Assembly: GCA_028023455.1 (NCBI GenBank)
Contig: JAQFVV010000049.1
Coordinates: 7,989,647 to 8,053,646, forward strand
Origin: Epiperipatus broadwayi
Taxonomy: Eukaryota; Onychophora; Udeonychophora; Euonychophora; Peripatidae
Direction: 5' to 3'
Length of the DNA stretch: 64,000 bases
Numbering within the stretch: the stretch's first letter is position 1; each line of letters begins with the position of its first letter. The notes below the pieces were generated by a model. That model was not told where the DNA came from, searched no databases, and was given only the letters and a program-made list of their open reading frames with translations. The position numbers and the translations under genes are program-made. This document shows, one piece after another, positions 34,321-46,700 of this stretch.

Positions 34321-34980
34321 TAGCTGTTAATCTACTATAAAGATAGTTGTTAAAAAGTTATGAATGGTGAATTTTGTTTGCAACACATGATATTTAACAG
34401 AATGAATATTTCATACTATTTTCATATTTGGTCAACACAAAAACAAAAAATCTTTTGCAGTTTTGAACTTCTGCTTATGGACATTGAATTATGTTTTAAC
34501 ATACTTAATAAGTCTACACTAAATCCACCCACACATTAAATATAAATATTAATTATGTTATCACTTTAATAATTAGTTATATCTTTGAAAGATTTCTATA
34601 TTTTTAATAAACATGTGAAAACTGTAATTAGTTCTGTATTGAAAAACATTAATCTATTAAAAATTTTATTTCATTATTGACTTTCTTTTTAATAGCTTTG
34701 AGTATATATATTTATATAAATAGAACAAAAAAAGACAGTGAAAAAGTCTTGATTATCCTATGCTAGCCTAAAAATCTGTGAGGAAAACTACTTTGTATCA
34801 TTAAGATCTGAAAATATAACTTTAGAAAATTTATATCCTAAATTTTTCAGTAGTACTAAATATTATGTTATTATTATTAATTTTTTTCTAAGTTTTTTTT
34901 TTTTTTGTAAATTAATATTATATATGAAACAAATCTTTCAGAACTGAGGAAAAAATAAATGCTCACTTGATAAATGAAAA
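34321..34980. other. Gene-free AT-rich intron sequence
   Basis: Nothing recognised; long A and T runs. Confidence 0.6.
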
Positions 34981-36760
34981 GAAAATACTGAAAAAAAATT
35001 TCCATTGATGGATAATAAAAAAAAAATATAAATTATAGTAGAAAAAATAAATTCTTATGAAAAAATAAAATTATTTAATAAAAATTTCAAAGATACTGTA
35101 AGAAGCAGTGAATTATAAAAAATCAATAACAACAATAAAAGGTTTTGTATTAGTAATTAGATGAATAAAATGATAAGAGAGAAAATGAAAAATTATGAAA
35201 TCTGTGGATAGTATATAATTAATATTAAAGTGAGATTTGAAGCAAATAAAGTTAAAAGAGAGTGGCTAAAAGTTAAACATGGAGAAATAGAGGAATTATC
35301 AAAAAATTAAAATTGATTTAATTAATAATAAAATAAAATAGTTGGAGAAAAAACACAGAGTATTAAAATAGTGATTAAAGACAAAAATGAAATATTAGAT
35401 AAACATAAATAAAACTAAAACAATGTGAAGAACACATTAGTGATTTCTGTAACAGAAATACTGTCTTCTAGTATATTAATTGATAAAGTCTTGTAGATAA
35501 GGATAAAACAGATTATATAGTAATGATAAAAAAATATATATAAAAGCATTGTAAATACATTAATTGATGTAAAAAAATGGCAAAGAAGAAGTAATTGATG
35601 AGATTTCAGTTGACTTTTTGTTGACATTTCTAATATTATCTATAACACAGGAGAATGACGATTAGATTGTATATCAGAAGTTATGATTTCATTTAGATTT
35701 CAAACCAATTAACTTAATCTCTTATCTAACTAAGGTGTTATTTCATTATAAATAGGTGGATTTCAAACATATTATTCCTATCTGAAGAACAATTTGGGTT
35801 TACACAAGGAATATATGATAATTGCACTGGTGAGAACTCTTACATGTATGTATATAGAAAAATAGGGAGAAAGATAAAAAAGAGGTTAATATTTGTTTTT
35901 TAGATCATGGAAATGCATTTGATAGAGTTATTGCATATATTGAAAAGAAAAAACATGTATTAAAATATATAGTACATGAATCAGATATGTAAGGTTAAGT
36001 GGTTTTACTGAAGAGACAAATATAGAAAAAAAAAAGGTCTAATTTCTGTTTTATGTAAAATATATTTAGACAGGATATTAATGAATACTTTTATAAGAGT
36101 GGAATTAACATTAGAAAATAGGAGTTATTTTATCAGATTTGCTGATTATATGATAATGGTTAAAGATATTGAGGATGATACCCATAAAATTTTGTGTAAA
36201 AATAACAAAGTTTGTAAAAAAGTTGTGATGAAAATATTAATACAATTAAAACAATGGTCATAGGAAAAAAAAGAAAAAATTAATAAGCAATAACTAATAA
36301 GTTATAAAGTAAGTTGACACTTTTAAATGTTTGGAAATGTAAAATAACTGATAATAAAAATAGTAATAAAAAATTACAATATAATTGCAATGACTAAACA
36401 AGCTTTTAATAACCAATAGGAAGTAATTTTGTGGTACATTTAAATTAGATTTAAGAAAATGATTTGGAGAGTGATTTTATATGGAGCAGAAACATGAATA
36501 AAAAAAGTGAGAAGAAAAACTACAGTCTTTAAAGATGAAGAAGAAAAAAACATAAAAAGATTAAAAATATAAGTTGAAAACATTTTTTCGACGAAATTGT
36601 GAAAAAAAAAGAAGAAAAAAACTGGACTGGAGACTTTTTTAAAAGCAAATAAATTTTGAAAAGTATTGGAAAGAACTGTAAATGGTAAGGAAAAAAGGTT
36701 AAAAGAAAAAACTGACACAATAATATTACTACTAACACTTGAGACTTTAAAAATAATGAA
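34981..36760 (+). pseudogene. Second type of LINE remnant (RTE-like)
   Basis: A heavily decayed plus-strand LINE. Recognisable in pieces are a reverse transcriptase segment with EEQFGFTQG (near 35785-35812), DHGNAFDRV (near 35905-35931), RFADYMIMVKD at 36137-36169 where the catalytic FADD has become FADY, KVVMKI... just after it, and VILYGAET (about 36472-36495), equivalent to the LYGSETWTL block that follows the polymerase in RTE-like LINEs. It differs from the other RTE copies in the window, so it is an older copy or a distinct family. It lies inside the intron between A2M-like exons 3 and 4. Confidence 0.65.
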
Positions 36761-36931
36761 ATAAATGCCAATTGTTTTTTTCTAACCAATGCTACTGTAA
36801 GATAAAAATATCTATTATTTAATTGTGAAATACAGTTACACTGTTAATAAAAAGATAAAAGTTCAAACTAATATTTTCTTTACAAATTTTTTTTTTATAA
36901 TTTTCTCAAAAAAAAAAAAAAAAATTAAAAC

Positions 36932-38004
36932 AACCAAAACCCTCCATACAGTAGTGCCCCTTAATGCAAGCCAGAATAATCAAAGGGTGCCAGAAGGCTT
37001 GTGCATAAAATCCCTATCTAGTGCCTACTCATCCAATATCCCCATACTAGTTTCTAGCTTTCATCAGTGAGGAGCTTTGGATCTGAGAACACTGCACCTA
37101 GATCTTAGAACTAATGCAACCCCCTTCCAGCAACCATCTTTTATCTCTACTTAACTACAAAACTATGAGATTTAAATTGAAAACAATATATTTCCAATCC
37201 AAACTCATCAGATTATATAGCCATATAGGTCTGAACTCAGTTCAGTACCTATACATTTTGGTAACTTTGGTTCTGTAATAACCATAGCCATCACTATCCT
37301 ATTAGGCAGGATTGGTTTTAAGCCAATAAATATCACATGAACACTATTTCTTATGCTTGCTTATAACTCTTATTAAACAGACAAAACTCTCCATACAGTA
37401 GCGCAGTGCTCTCAGATCCAAAGCTTCTCACTGACAAAGGCCACAAGCCAGAAACTAGTTTGGGGATATTGGAAAAGTAGGCACTGGATAGGGATTTTAT
37501 GCACAAGCCTTATGGCATCTACTGATTACTTTGATTTGCAGAGTGGCACTACTGTATGGAGAGTTTTGCCTGTTTTACTAACAGTTATGAGCAAGCATAA
37601 GAAATGGTGATCATGTGATATTTAGTTGTTTAATACCAATACTGCCTAATAGGATCGTGGTGGTATGGTTATTAAAGAACCGAAGACACCAAAATGTATG
37701 GGTACTGAATTGCGTTCAGACCTATATGACTACATAAGCTAGTGAGCTTAGTTTGAAAATATTGTTGTGTTTTCAATTTTATTCTCATGGTTTTGTAGTT
37801 AAGTAGAAATAAAAAGTAGCTGCTGGAGGTTGCATTAGATCCTAAGATCTAGGTGCAGTACTCCCAGATCCAATGTTCCTCGCTGATAAAGGCCACAAGC
37901 CAGAAACTAGTCTGGGAATATTGGATGAGTAGGCACTAGATAGGGATTTTATACACAAGCCTTCTGCTTGCACTGACTGGCACTACTGTATGGAAAGTTT
38001 TGTC
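36932..38004. repeat. 1.07-kb palindrome built from three MITE units
   Basis: Arms are inverted around a centre near 37470. One 190-bp unit forms each outer end (36932-37105 and about 37845-38004) and one complete copy (37381-37572) sits in the middle. Between them, arm sequence 37106-37380 mirrors 37573-37845 (for example the phrase ending CATTTTGG near 37260 against CCAAAATGTATGGGTACTGA near 37690). Unit ends read AAAACTCTCCATACAGTAG or its complement. Other copies of the unit lie at 40212, 40687, 49953 and 60667. No open frame of substance; the 81-codon frame at 36825-37070 is repeat. Confidence 0.9.
37381..37572. mobile_element. 190-bp MITE unit, most complete copy
   Basis: Terminal inverted repeats of about 19 bp: ACAAAACTCTCCATACAGTA on the left and CTACTGTATGGAGAGTTTTG on the right. 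The internal sequence includes GGCCACAAGCCAGAAACTAG. It has no coding capacity, so it is a non-autonomous DNA element; its autonomous partner is not in the window. Confidence 0.8.
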
Positions 38005-38886
38005 TTTTTAAATATATTAGTAACATATGAGTAAATGAATATTTACTGGTCCTATTACATTTAAGTATACCATTATCTTTTTGTTTAATTTTCAAACAAA
38101 ATAGAATGGTGACAGATCATTTCAATATGATAAAGTACACTGGTGAAACTTTTTAAAAATTAAAGAAAAAATTTCAACTATATTTTCACTGAGCTTCACA
38201 AAATATCAAAGACAACCTACTACATACTTACATATATCATATACATATATAAGCATATACAATGCAATTTTTAATAACTATTTAAAAAAACATAGCTTAA
38301 TGTATATAAAACTGAAATGAAAATAAACTATACTTCCTGAGATATGCATAAAAAAACATTCTTTACATCAGCAAGAATACTGATACAGTTTTTTTTATTC
38401 ATCGCCCACTTCCATTTCAATTTCACATGCTTTAAACTATGCTTACTTGATATTTACTAATGTTCAAATAGATTATTAATATAAAAGTAAGTCTCCATAT
38501 TTCATTTAACTGATTCTAAGTTTAAATTAATGCCATATTTATATCTGCCTAAAATAGGATACACCTTTAGTTTTCAATATTGTCAGAAAACTTAAAAGCT
38601 TAATAACACTATAAACATAAGGAAGAGTTGGGTTCATTCTATTTTTTATCATTTGCTGCCATAAGGAGAGCTTTCATTCATAGTTCATAGGAGTGCAGTT
38701 TATTTCCAATTTGATTTAATATTTGATAAAGAGTTAAAATATTTAATGAATAAATGGTTTTCACCCATTTAACATATGCAGAATAAAGAATAGTCATTAA
38801 TTAATGTCATACAAGTTAATGTATCTAGAAGGATTTTAACTAACACAAAACACTCACACAGATATATAATCATTTTTACAACTTAC
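38005..38886. other. Gene-free AT-rich intron sequence
   Basis: Immediately downstream of exon 3 on the minus strand. Nothing recognised. Confidence 0.6.
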
Positions 38887-39078
38887 ATTGTTTTGTATAG
38901 CTCCATCGACTTTAACATTAATACCAGCAACAACCATTTCTCCATCACTTCTTGCATGATATACCAAGATGCAAGCTGTAGGGGCCATGGCAGAATTTGC
39001 ATTGATAGAAAACTCAACAGCTTTTTCATTGTTTACAATCAGTTTATCTGAAGCCACAATAGTACCATGAGATAAAAT
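38887..39078 (-). CDS. A2M/TEP/CD109-like gene, exon 3 of those seen (MG5)
   Basis: A 192-bp, 64-codon exon. Acceptor TCTTTATTAG, donor GTAAGT. It starts ILSHGTIVASDKLIV and contains SAMAPTACILVYHARSDGE, the strongly conserved 'MaP.a.llVYyvr.dGEiva' block of MG5, ending GAIQNN where the next exon continues VSICM. The upstream exon ends ..LNYV, so the junction reads as the family's 'l.Y.v...G.iv' pattern. Phase 0 at both ends. The long intron to exon 2 is 11.4 kb and is packed with nested transposons. Confidence 0.93.
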
Positions 39079-39600
39079 CTAATAAAGATTCTTTAGATTA
39101 GTATTATTAAAACATTTATTACAAATAAGGACAAATATTTGCAATAATATGAGTTAAAACACTGTAAATTTTAATTTCACTAGTACTTAAAACTATTTAG
39201 AGATTAAATTTATTTTACATTTAAGAAAAATTAACATAATTTTATCTTAAGATAAGTTTATACATAAATAATAATATCACAAAGTTACTGATATAGCACT
39301 ATATATATTATATTTTAAATTTTGTTCATTTGGTTTTTTTTTTAAAAAAAATTTGATTCATTATTATTTTTAACTGTTGATTCATTGATAAAAACCAAAA
39401 CTCTTATTATTTAGCAGAGATAATATTATTAATATATATCATTAAAATAATTGCCAAGCGTTTTCAACACTAACGTTTTCTTATCAAGGCAAGCTCTTTG
39501 AAAAGGACATATTAGTGTTGAAATTGTTCAACAATCAATTTATAATTTATAGCAGGAGAAATTAGTATTTTTACTGTTGATTCATTGAAAGATGAAAATT
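39079..39600. other. Gene-free stretch with a small inverted repeat
   Basis: TTCAACACTAACGTTTTC near 39463-39480 is partly mirrored by ATTAGTGTTGAAA near 39509-39521. Otherwise AT-rich intron sequence. Confidence 0.5.
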
Positions 39601-40211
39601 TCTCCAAATAGCTTCTCTATATAAATCCAAAACTCATATGCCATCTTTTTCTAGGTGTTTTAGTTTTTTGGATTACACATTAGGATTTCAACTATCTTTA
39701 TATTTTATGTCTTCTATCAACATATCCAGTCTAGCTTCATTTCAGTTTCTTATTTCTTTTAACAATGACATTCATATTTGTTTGTTTTCTCACTCATATT
39801 TTTGCTTTTTTTTTTTTTTTTTTATTACTCTCAACATGCATTTCTTCATACTCAATTTACGGTCTGAAGATATAACATTGCTCATCTTTTAACTATTATG
39901 AATTCACATTCATATTATAAAAACTTATAAACCCATCTATTATAAACTTTCCTTTTCAAAAACATATGCATATTTTCTCTTAACATTAATTTTACAAAAA
40001 GCATTCAAAGTTGAATTATAGGATTAATTTCATTCCTTATGTTGTCATCTATATCAATAATCAGTTTAAGATATATATGCAGTGGTTAATTCCTTCTATT
40101 TCATTGTTAAACATTTTTATTTTCCTCTTTTCTAAAAAAAAAAGCTTGAACATAATTCCTACTTTTTTGCTTTCATTTGATAGGTTTTTCCTAGATCTTA
40201 AGCATTATTTT

Positions 40212-40318
40212 CTAAAACAGGCAAAACTCTCCATACAGTAGTGCCACTCAGTGCAAATCAGAGTACTTTACCTGAGCAAGCATAAGAAATGGTGATCATG
40301 TGATGTTTGGTGGTTCAT
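40212..40318 (+). mobile_element. Truncated MITE unit
   Basis: It starts TAAAACAGGCAAAACTCTCC and carries CATACAGTAGTGCCACT, then skips to the GAGCAAGCATAAGAAATGGT segment seen in the palindrome arms at 37585. The middle of the unit is deleted. It interrupts the RTE copy. Confidence 0.8.
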
Positions 40319-40686
40319 TATTTTCTAACCAATCATATTAAGTGTAAACATTCTTTTAAGCTTCCCATTTTAATGCACAAAATATTTTCCATAAAACTGC
40401 AGTAAAAACGTTTTGAAGATATGAAATTACCATTTGTACAACTTTATTAATAATAATCTTCTTAGTATCCCCATATATTTTAATCATGTTGATTTTAATA
40501 AATATTTTTAAAAATTTGACAGTATCTTGTCTACTTTATGATATTCCAAAGTTTAATTACCATGGAAATAGTTATAGCATCCCTCCTAAAACTTCCCTTA
40601 ATATCTGACATAATCTAACATGATAAATACTACTTTTTAAACCAGCTTCTTCTTTTGATTAGCTTGAATCCAATGTTCTCAGTAGT

Positions 40687-40755
40687 TAAAACAGGCAAAA
40701 ACTCACTATATATACACAAGCATAAGAGGAGGTCGTCATGTGATGTTTTCAGTAG
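40687..40755 (+). mobile_element. MITE fragment
   Basis: TTAAAACAGGCAAAAACTC followed by CAAGCATAAG and GTCATGTGATGTTTTC, a short internally deleted relative of the 190-bp unit. Confidence 0.65.
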
Positions 40756-41174
40756 ATGAGTAGGATGATTAGTAAAAAATTTTATATAGAATAGATAAAA
40801 GACAGATAGATCTGTAATTTCTAATAGATTCTATTTATCTTTCTTAAATATTATTATTACTACTATATCTTATAATTATTTGGTACATCTTTATTATTTA
40901 GGTGTTTGTTTTTCTATTTCTTTATTTACTTCTTTTGAGATATTGATAACAATTCCATTAATTTCTGAAACTTTTACATTCTTAATAGATTAAATTACAA
41001 GTTTTATTTCTCATTTAAAATACTTGGCATCACAAAATTATAGATACTACTTCAATTTCTTGGTTTTTATTTATACTACTCTTCTCTATATTTAATGAAG
41101 TCATCTCTCTTTTTAGTAAGAATGATATCTTATTTTTTTTATTGTTGAAGCAACTTTCCTTCTGATTCCAAGAA

Positions 41175-41654
41175 TGTCTGCATATATAATTTAGTATAAG
41201 TACAGTGTATTTATCGATAGACACACACAAATTATTTTCATTCATAATTACTCCCTAAAATCATTCTAAAAAACTAATAAAGAGAGTGCATTACAAGCCA
41301 TGTATGTAAATTAGAGCATTTGAAAAAACTAATATAAAAATATGAGAGAGCTACTCCTGCACAAAAATGAGATTGTATGGGTAGAAGTCTTTTAATGGTG
41401 CTAAGGTAGAACAAGCAGCACTCTAAGATCAGACAAAATGGTTCCAAACAAAGCAAGAAACAAGTCTATTAGACAGTCTGAAGGAATTAATAGTGATTAT
41501 GCTTATTGTTATCATTTGTTATGCTGTGAAGTTTAATATCTAAATGTCTTCTAGTTTGATGTGTCTTAAATAAATATTAATAAACACTAAGTACCTGTTC
41601 TTCATATACAGTGTAATTTATTATTGCTGTCTGACTGGTCTTTAGAAACCCTCA
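41175..41654 (+). repeat. 5' LTR of Gypsy family 2
   Basis: It starts TGTCTGCATATATAATTTAG and ends near ..CCCTCA (or CAACA at 41659). It pairs with 45115-45605. Shared internal phrases include ACTCCTGCACA and GGTAGAAGTCTTTTAATGG-like sequence. The LTRs have diverged noticeably, so insertion is old. Confidence 0.9.
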
Positions 41655-41789
41655 CAACATAGCAGAGTGGCACAGCTCATTGCTATACACAGCCAGTAAA
41701 ATGAAAGGGGTAAAAATTGGTAGATGCCACAGGATAACTTCTACTGTAAAAAAATGGTGGCACTAAATTCTAAGATTCACAAAATTGAT

Positions 41790-42080
41790 ATAAATAATAT
41801 TACCTAGAGTTATGTCGAACAAGTAGAGTACTACATGTTCCTAATTAAAATAGAAGACAAACATCTTAAAGTGTCTACACTCCTTTATGTTGAAGACCCT
41901 GATGTTATACAGCTTGTGAAGAAATTAAGTGACCCTAAATGTTTGGAGGAACTTCCATATAAAGAAGTTATAGAAGTATTGAATGGCTATTTCAACCCGA
42001 GAATATCTAAGTGGGTAGAGCATCTGAGATTGAGAAACTGGAAACAATTCCCACACAAAAAAATGCATAGATTGTGATCT
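41790..42080 (+). pseudogene. Gypsy family 2 gag remnant
   Basis: An open frame at 41835-42077 contains VSTLLYVEDPDVIQLVKKL and GYFNPRISKW, the latter equivalent to the 'HFNPKP' block of Gypsy capsid proteins. Frameshifts at both ends and a stop after 42077 break it. The antisense frame at 41925-42110 is a shadow. Confidence 0.75.
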
Positions 42081-42559
42081 TGCCTTGAGAAAGTTATCTA
42101 AAGATTGCAAGTTCGAACCAGAAAAGATGACTCTTTACTGGAACAATTTTTATACAGTATGGCAGATGAATGTTTTAGAAAAGTAGTGCTGAGAAATCCT
42201 AATTTAAATTATATACTTGTGATGGACAAGTACGTGGCCCAAAAGACTATGTTAAGTAATACACCTGAGTATAGATTGCCTTAACAGTTAGAAAAAATTT
42301 TCATCACTAAAAAAAAAAGAAAAATAAAGAGAAATTTTCCTGATTCCCAGTAGAGAGAAAAAGGAGTGAGCATGTTATGGCTACGGGAAGTTAGATAATT
42401 TAAAAATCAATTGCAAGCATAAAAAAAAAATTAAAGAAATTGTGAGTTTAAAGGACATTTAGCAGCTGTCTGTCATTTTAGAGATTATGGAGTTATTAAT
42501 AAGAAAAAGACAGACTACAAATCTTGGGAACAGGTAGAGCATAGGAAAACAAATTTAAA

Positions 42560-44520
42560 AGGATTAAATGATAGCAAAATGGACCATATATTATTAGATG
42601 TGGAGATCTGATGGAAATTGACAGTGGAGCTGGATTGTCGCTGATGTTGCACAAAGAATGGATTAAAATTAGTAAAAACCATAAAAAGAACATCATGCTA
42701 CAAAAGTCTAATGTGATGACAATAGATATTAACAGAAACAAAGTTGACATTCACAGAAAAGTTGTCTCTGTAAAGCTGAATTAGGTTTCTTATGTTACAT
42801 GTGGTAAATAAAGATTTTGTCCACTGCTAGGAAAACACTGACTGGACCTCTGGATATGCACAAATATATTAAAAACAGCCCAAGTGGAAATTCTTATGAA
42901 AAAAAAGATATTCAGGATTGTTTAAATCCAGCTCAACTGAACTAAGAACTAGACCAATGAACGTTGAGTTGATGAAAAATGCACAATCGATCATATATAA
43001 GCCTCACAAAATACCAATTGCCTTGAGAGATAAAGTTGAAGAAAGAATGGGTGAGTTAGTCTCTAAGGGAGTTTTAAGACCCACTAAAGATTCCATGTGG
43101 GCCACACAAGTAGTTATGATTGTAAAAGGCTGCAAATGTTAATAAATGTATACAGTTCATGAAAGAAAGAAAATTTATTGGGCATATAACAAATGCAAAT
43201 GGTTGATATCCAGACCATGACAAAATAAAAGCAATAAAAAAAATGCTGAGAAGCCTGAAATGTAAAAGAACTGAAGGCATTCCTAAAACTTTTGAACTTT
43301 TATGAGTTTCATGAAGAAAAAATCATACTGCTTATTGCCATTGTACCAACATCTCAATCAAATGTAGGACTTGAACCAGTGAACATGACAAGGTTTTTAA
43401 GAATGCTAAGGATTTGTTAATCTCTGAAAATTTATTGGTATATTACCATAATGATCTAGAGATGACAACAACTAAGGCATATGAATACAATAACAGAACT
43501 ATTATGTTATAGAGGTGAACATCCAATTGCCTATGCCTCCAGAATTCTGTCTTCAGCAGAAAAAACTTATAGACAAATAGATAAGGAGTCACTGGCCATC
43601 GTTTTTGCAATCAAGAAATTCCATCAATACATTTACAAGTAGAGATTTCACATTTGTATGAACTGTCTCCTCCTAATGAGTATTCTTGACACAGAAAAAA
43701 AACTCCAGAACACATGAGCCAGTGAATGCTATGTTGGATTAATATTCTGTGGAGTTATGATTCTAATTTAATTTATAAACTCGGAAAAGAAATTGGCCAT
43801 GTAGATTCCCTATCCCAAATATCTGACAATAAAGAAAAATATGTAATTAAAGAAATAAATTGCAAAGACTCCATTAACTCCAAAAGTGTAAGTAGTGCTG
43901 TGTGGACCAGGCATAATAGGGGATATGACCAACTTATAAAATAGATCAAATTAGATTGATTGAAGACATGTCCTATGGGAGTTAATAGATCAGTTTGGAA
44001 CTTACAAGATAGATTTTCAGTTTGTATTGAATGCATGCTGGCTACTAATAGCATGCTCATTGAAGGTGTTAGCTCGATCATATGCATGGTGGCCAAATTT
44101 GACAAACAACATCTAGCACATAATAAGTGTGCTCTAATTGTCAAAAAACTGTTATATTGTTGGCTAAACAATTTGAACTGTGGAAAAATTGTACGACTCC
44201 TTGGACTCGTATTCATCTAGACCATGCTGGCCCATTGAATAGACATATTATACTAATACTAGTAGATGTTTATTCATGATGGACTGAATATAAGTTAATG
44301 AAGAATACAAATGCTGAGGGCACAATAACAGCATTGAATGAAATATTTGCTAAGCATGGATTCCCAGATTTGATACTGGCAGATAACACTACAGGTTTTT
44401 AAAGAATATTTGCAAAATAAAAAAGTTGAACATACCTTACTCCTCCATGTCATCCTGAAAGTAATGGAATTTCTGAAAAAGCTGTGCAAAATTTAAAAAA
44501 AACATGTTGAAAAAAATAGA
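42560..44520 (+). pseudogene. Gypsy family 2 pol remnant, polymerase core deleted
   Basis: In order: aspartic protease with MEIDSGAGLSL (near 42612-42645); start of reverse transcriptase with PIALRDKVEERMGELVSKGV (about 43015-43075); a jump at about 43142 straight to FIGHITNANG (about 43173-43202), so the catalytic palm with its aspartate pair is missing; RNase H with PIAYASRILSSAEKTY (43525-43572); and integrase pieces with LDHAGPL (44217-44237), FPDLILADN (44360-44386) and CHPESNGISEKAVQNL (about 44449-44496). Stops separate the blocks. Described only; not rejoined. Confidence 0.85.
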
Positions 44521-45095
44521 AATAAGAAGTGTGTCAGAAGCTTTAGTGGAAACAATTTACATTCAGCAATTTTATGCCTAAGACTGTAAAAAGTAAGATG
44601 CTGGCAGTTACTGATGTATCACTCTTTCCACACTCACTTCACCAAACTATTACTCTCTGCAAATAAAAGAAAGAGAAATCAAAATTTTATAAAATACTTG
44701 ACAGGTGAAAATGTATGGATATGCAGTCTTCTAAAACATAGATGAATGTCTGGTGTAGTAATGGAAGTGTTGTCAAAGCAGGTGAGATTAGTAAAATTTC
44801 AGAATGGAGTTTAAAAACATATTAATCACCTCCGCCATTGTTATGTGGACACCATATCAGACATTCATCAAAACAAAATGTTTGAAAATAAAATAATTAA
44901 AGGAGATACATTATTGAATAATTCAGATAGAAATCTAGATTTAGAAGTATTGATACAAAATAAAGAAGAGATCGTACATAAACAACAACAAGATTTAACT
45001 ATGCCATTAGATGAAAGTGAGAGAATAATAGTCTCCTAGAACCCCATGATTTAAATTTAAAGATTATATCTGCCAGTAAGTCTGTAATTTTCTAG

Positions 45096-45114
45096 AGGAA
45101 GGGGAGGAGTGGAA
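45096..45114 (+). other. Polypurine tract before the 3' LTR
   Basis: The purine-rich GAGGAAGGGGAGGAGTGGAA-type stretch ends exactly where TGTCTG of the 3' LTR starts, the position where plus-strand DNA synthesis of LTR elements is primed. Confidence 0.85.
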
Positions 45115-45605
45115 TGTCTGCATATATAATTTAGTATAAATAAAATATATTTATCAGTAGATGTGCATGAATTATTTTCACTCATAATTACTCTGTAAAA
45201 CCACTCCAGAAAACTAATAAAGAGTGTGCTGCAACTAAAATATATTACATGACACATGTATATAAATTAGCGCATTTGAAAAAACTGATATAAGGATGTG
45301 AGAGAGTTACTCCTGCACAGAACTGAGACTGTATGGATGGAAGTCTTTTAATGGTTTTAAGACAGAAGCAGCATTCTAAGGTAGGATAAAATGGTTTCAA
45401 ATGAACTGAAAACCTTACAACTGTATGAAAGAATTAATAATGGTTATGCTTATTATTACTATTTGTTATGTAGTGAAATTTAAACTCAAAATATCTTCCA
45501 GTTTAACATCTGTCTTAAATAAATGTTAAGATACACTAGGATGCACTTGTTCTTTATAGACTGTGTAATTTATTCTGCTGTCTGATTGGCCTTTAGAGAC
45601 CCTCA
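45115..45605 (+). repeat. 3' LTR of Gypsy family 2
   Basis: It starts TGTCTGCATATATAATTTAG, as the 5' LTR does, and ends ..GACCCTCA. RTE sequence resumes directly after it. Confidence 0.9.
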
Positions 45606-46481
45606 GAAGATTTTTATACTTTTCTATAACTTTTCTTGCCAATTCACAGTTATATTTTCTTATATCATTATTAACCATTTTTTATTGTACTGATTTACAA
45701 AATTTCAGATATTCAATTTTTCTACATAGTTTATTTTTAAGTATTTTCACATTCCTTTTTTTATGCATTACTTTATCTAAAAATTTACTGGTAAATTGCT
45801 AGGTTTTTGTTCTGGCTATCTGTTGGGGATCATTAAGTAAAATGTTAATTATCTTCTTATTGATTTGATTCAATTCTAAGCCATTTTTCAATTTCAGATT
45901 GTCTCTAAAAAAGTTTTCAAAGTTAAGTCATATCAATTGATAACATTTTCTTAATAGTTTTTTCATTCTTAGTTTTGCATTAATAGAAAACTTATCACAT
46001 CTTGTATTTAAAGTATTAAATACATTCCATACCTTCAATTAGTTGTTATTATGTCCAAGTCCTTTTTTTTTCTTCAAAAAATTGGTATGTTTATTTTCAC
46101 TGACATTTCTCCATGTTCGAATTTACTCACATCAGTTTTATCTTTAGCATTAAAATCTCCCAATATTTACCATTTATTTAATGTATAGATTTAATCTTGA
46201 TTTTTTTACAGCTTAACTAATAACAAATATCATAAAGGACTCTGTAAAGATTTCAACAAGGAGATAGTTTTACTAATGACATTATTAGGTCTTTCAATTT
46301 TGCAATTGCATCCATGGATTTCATATCATCTACAATGTATCTCATCAAACAATTAAATTTTGTTAGTGCAACATCTAGCTATGATCAAAATCATATTAAT
46401 ATTTGAAAATAATTTTTCAGTTTTAGTTTTATCTCACTAAAAATTTTTCAAAGTTAGCCCTATCAATTCCAATTGTATATA

Positions 46482-46700
46482 ACAGGGTGTCCAAAAAGTC
46501 GATTGCGAGGTCAATCTGCCAAGAACTGGCTGGCAAGAACCGTCCAATTACGAGTGAATCAAATTAAGTCAAGATTTTCAAGTTTTTTTGTTATTTTTGT
46601 TTTTGTTCTAAATTTGTTTTCAATTCTAGATAGGTGAAGTCCAATAAGTCATATCATTACTGAAAATAATATTTTTAATCTTGACTTAATGTGTTTTTGT
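46482..46700 (+). mobile_element. Mariner-like terminal repeat, single end
   Basis: TATATA is followed by ACAGGGTGTCCAAAAAGTC, the typical start of a mariner-type terminal inverted repeat next to a TA target. No matching GGACACCCTGT end was found downstream, so the element is truncated. Within it TTAAGTCAAGATT (46565-46577) is mirrored by AATCTTGACTTAA (46677-46689). Confidence 0.55.

Larger units (their letters stand above)
41175..45605 (+). mobile_element. Gypsy-like LTR retrotransposon (family 2), full-length but decayed
   Basis: A 4.4-kb element in the order LTR, gag, protease, reverse transcriptase, RNase H, integrase, LTR, which is the Ty3/Gypsy order. A purine-rich tract (45096-45114) abuts the 3' LTR. 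Many stops and a missing polymerase core show it cannot move. It is inserted in an RTE copy of opposite orientation, so it is younger than that copy. A short target duplication is not clean (AAGAA before, GAAGA after). The LTRs differ from those of the element at 24470, so this is a second family. Confidence 0.9.

Noticed and set aside
43773-44216. 147-codon minus-strand open frame
   Set aside because: Shadow of the Gypsy family 2 RNase H and integrase region, which is recognisable on the plus strand.
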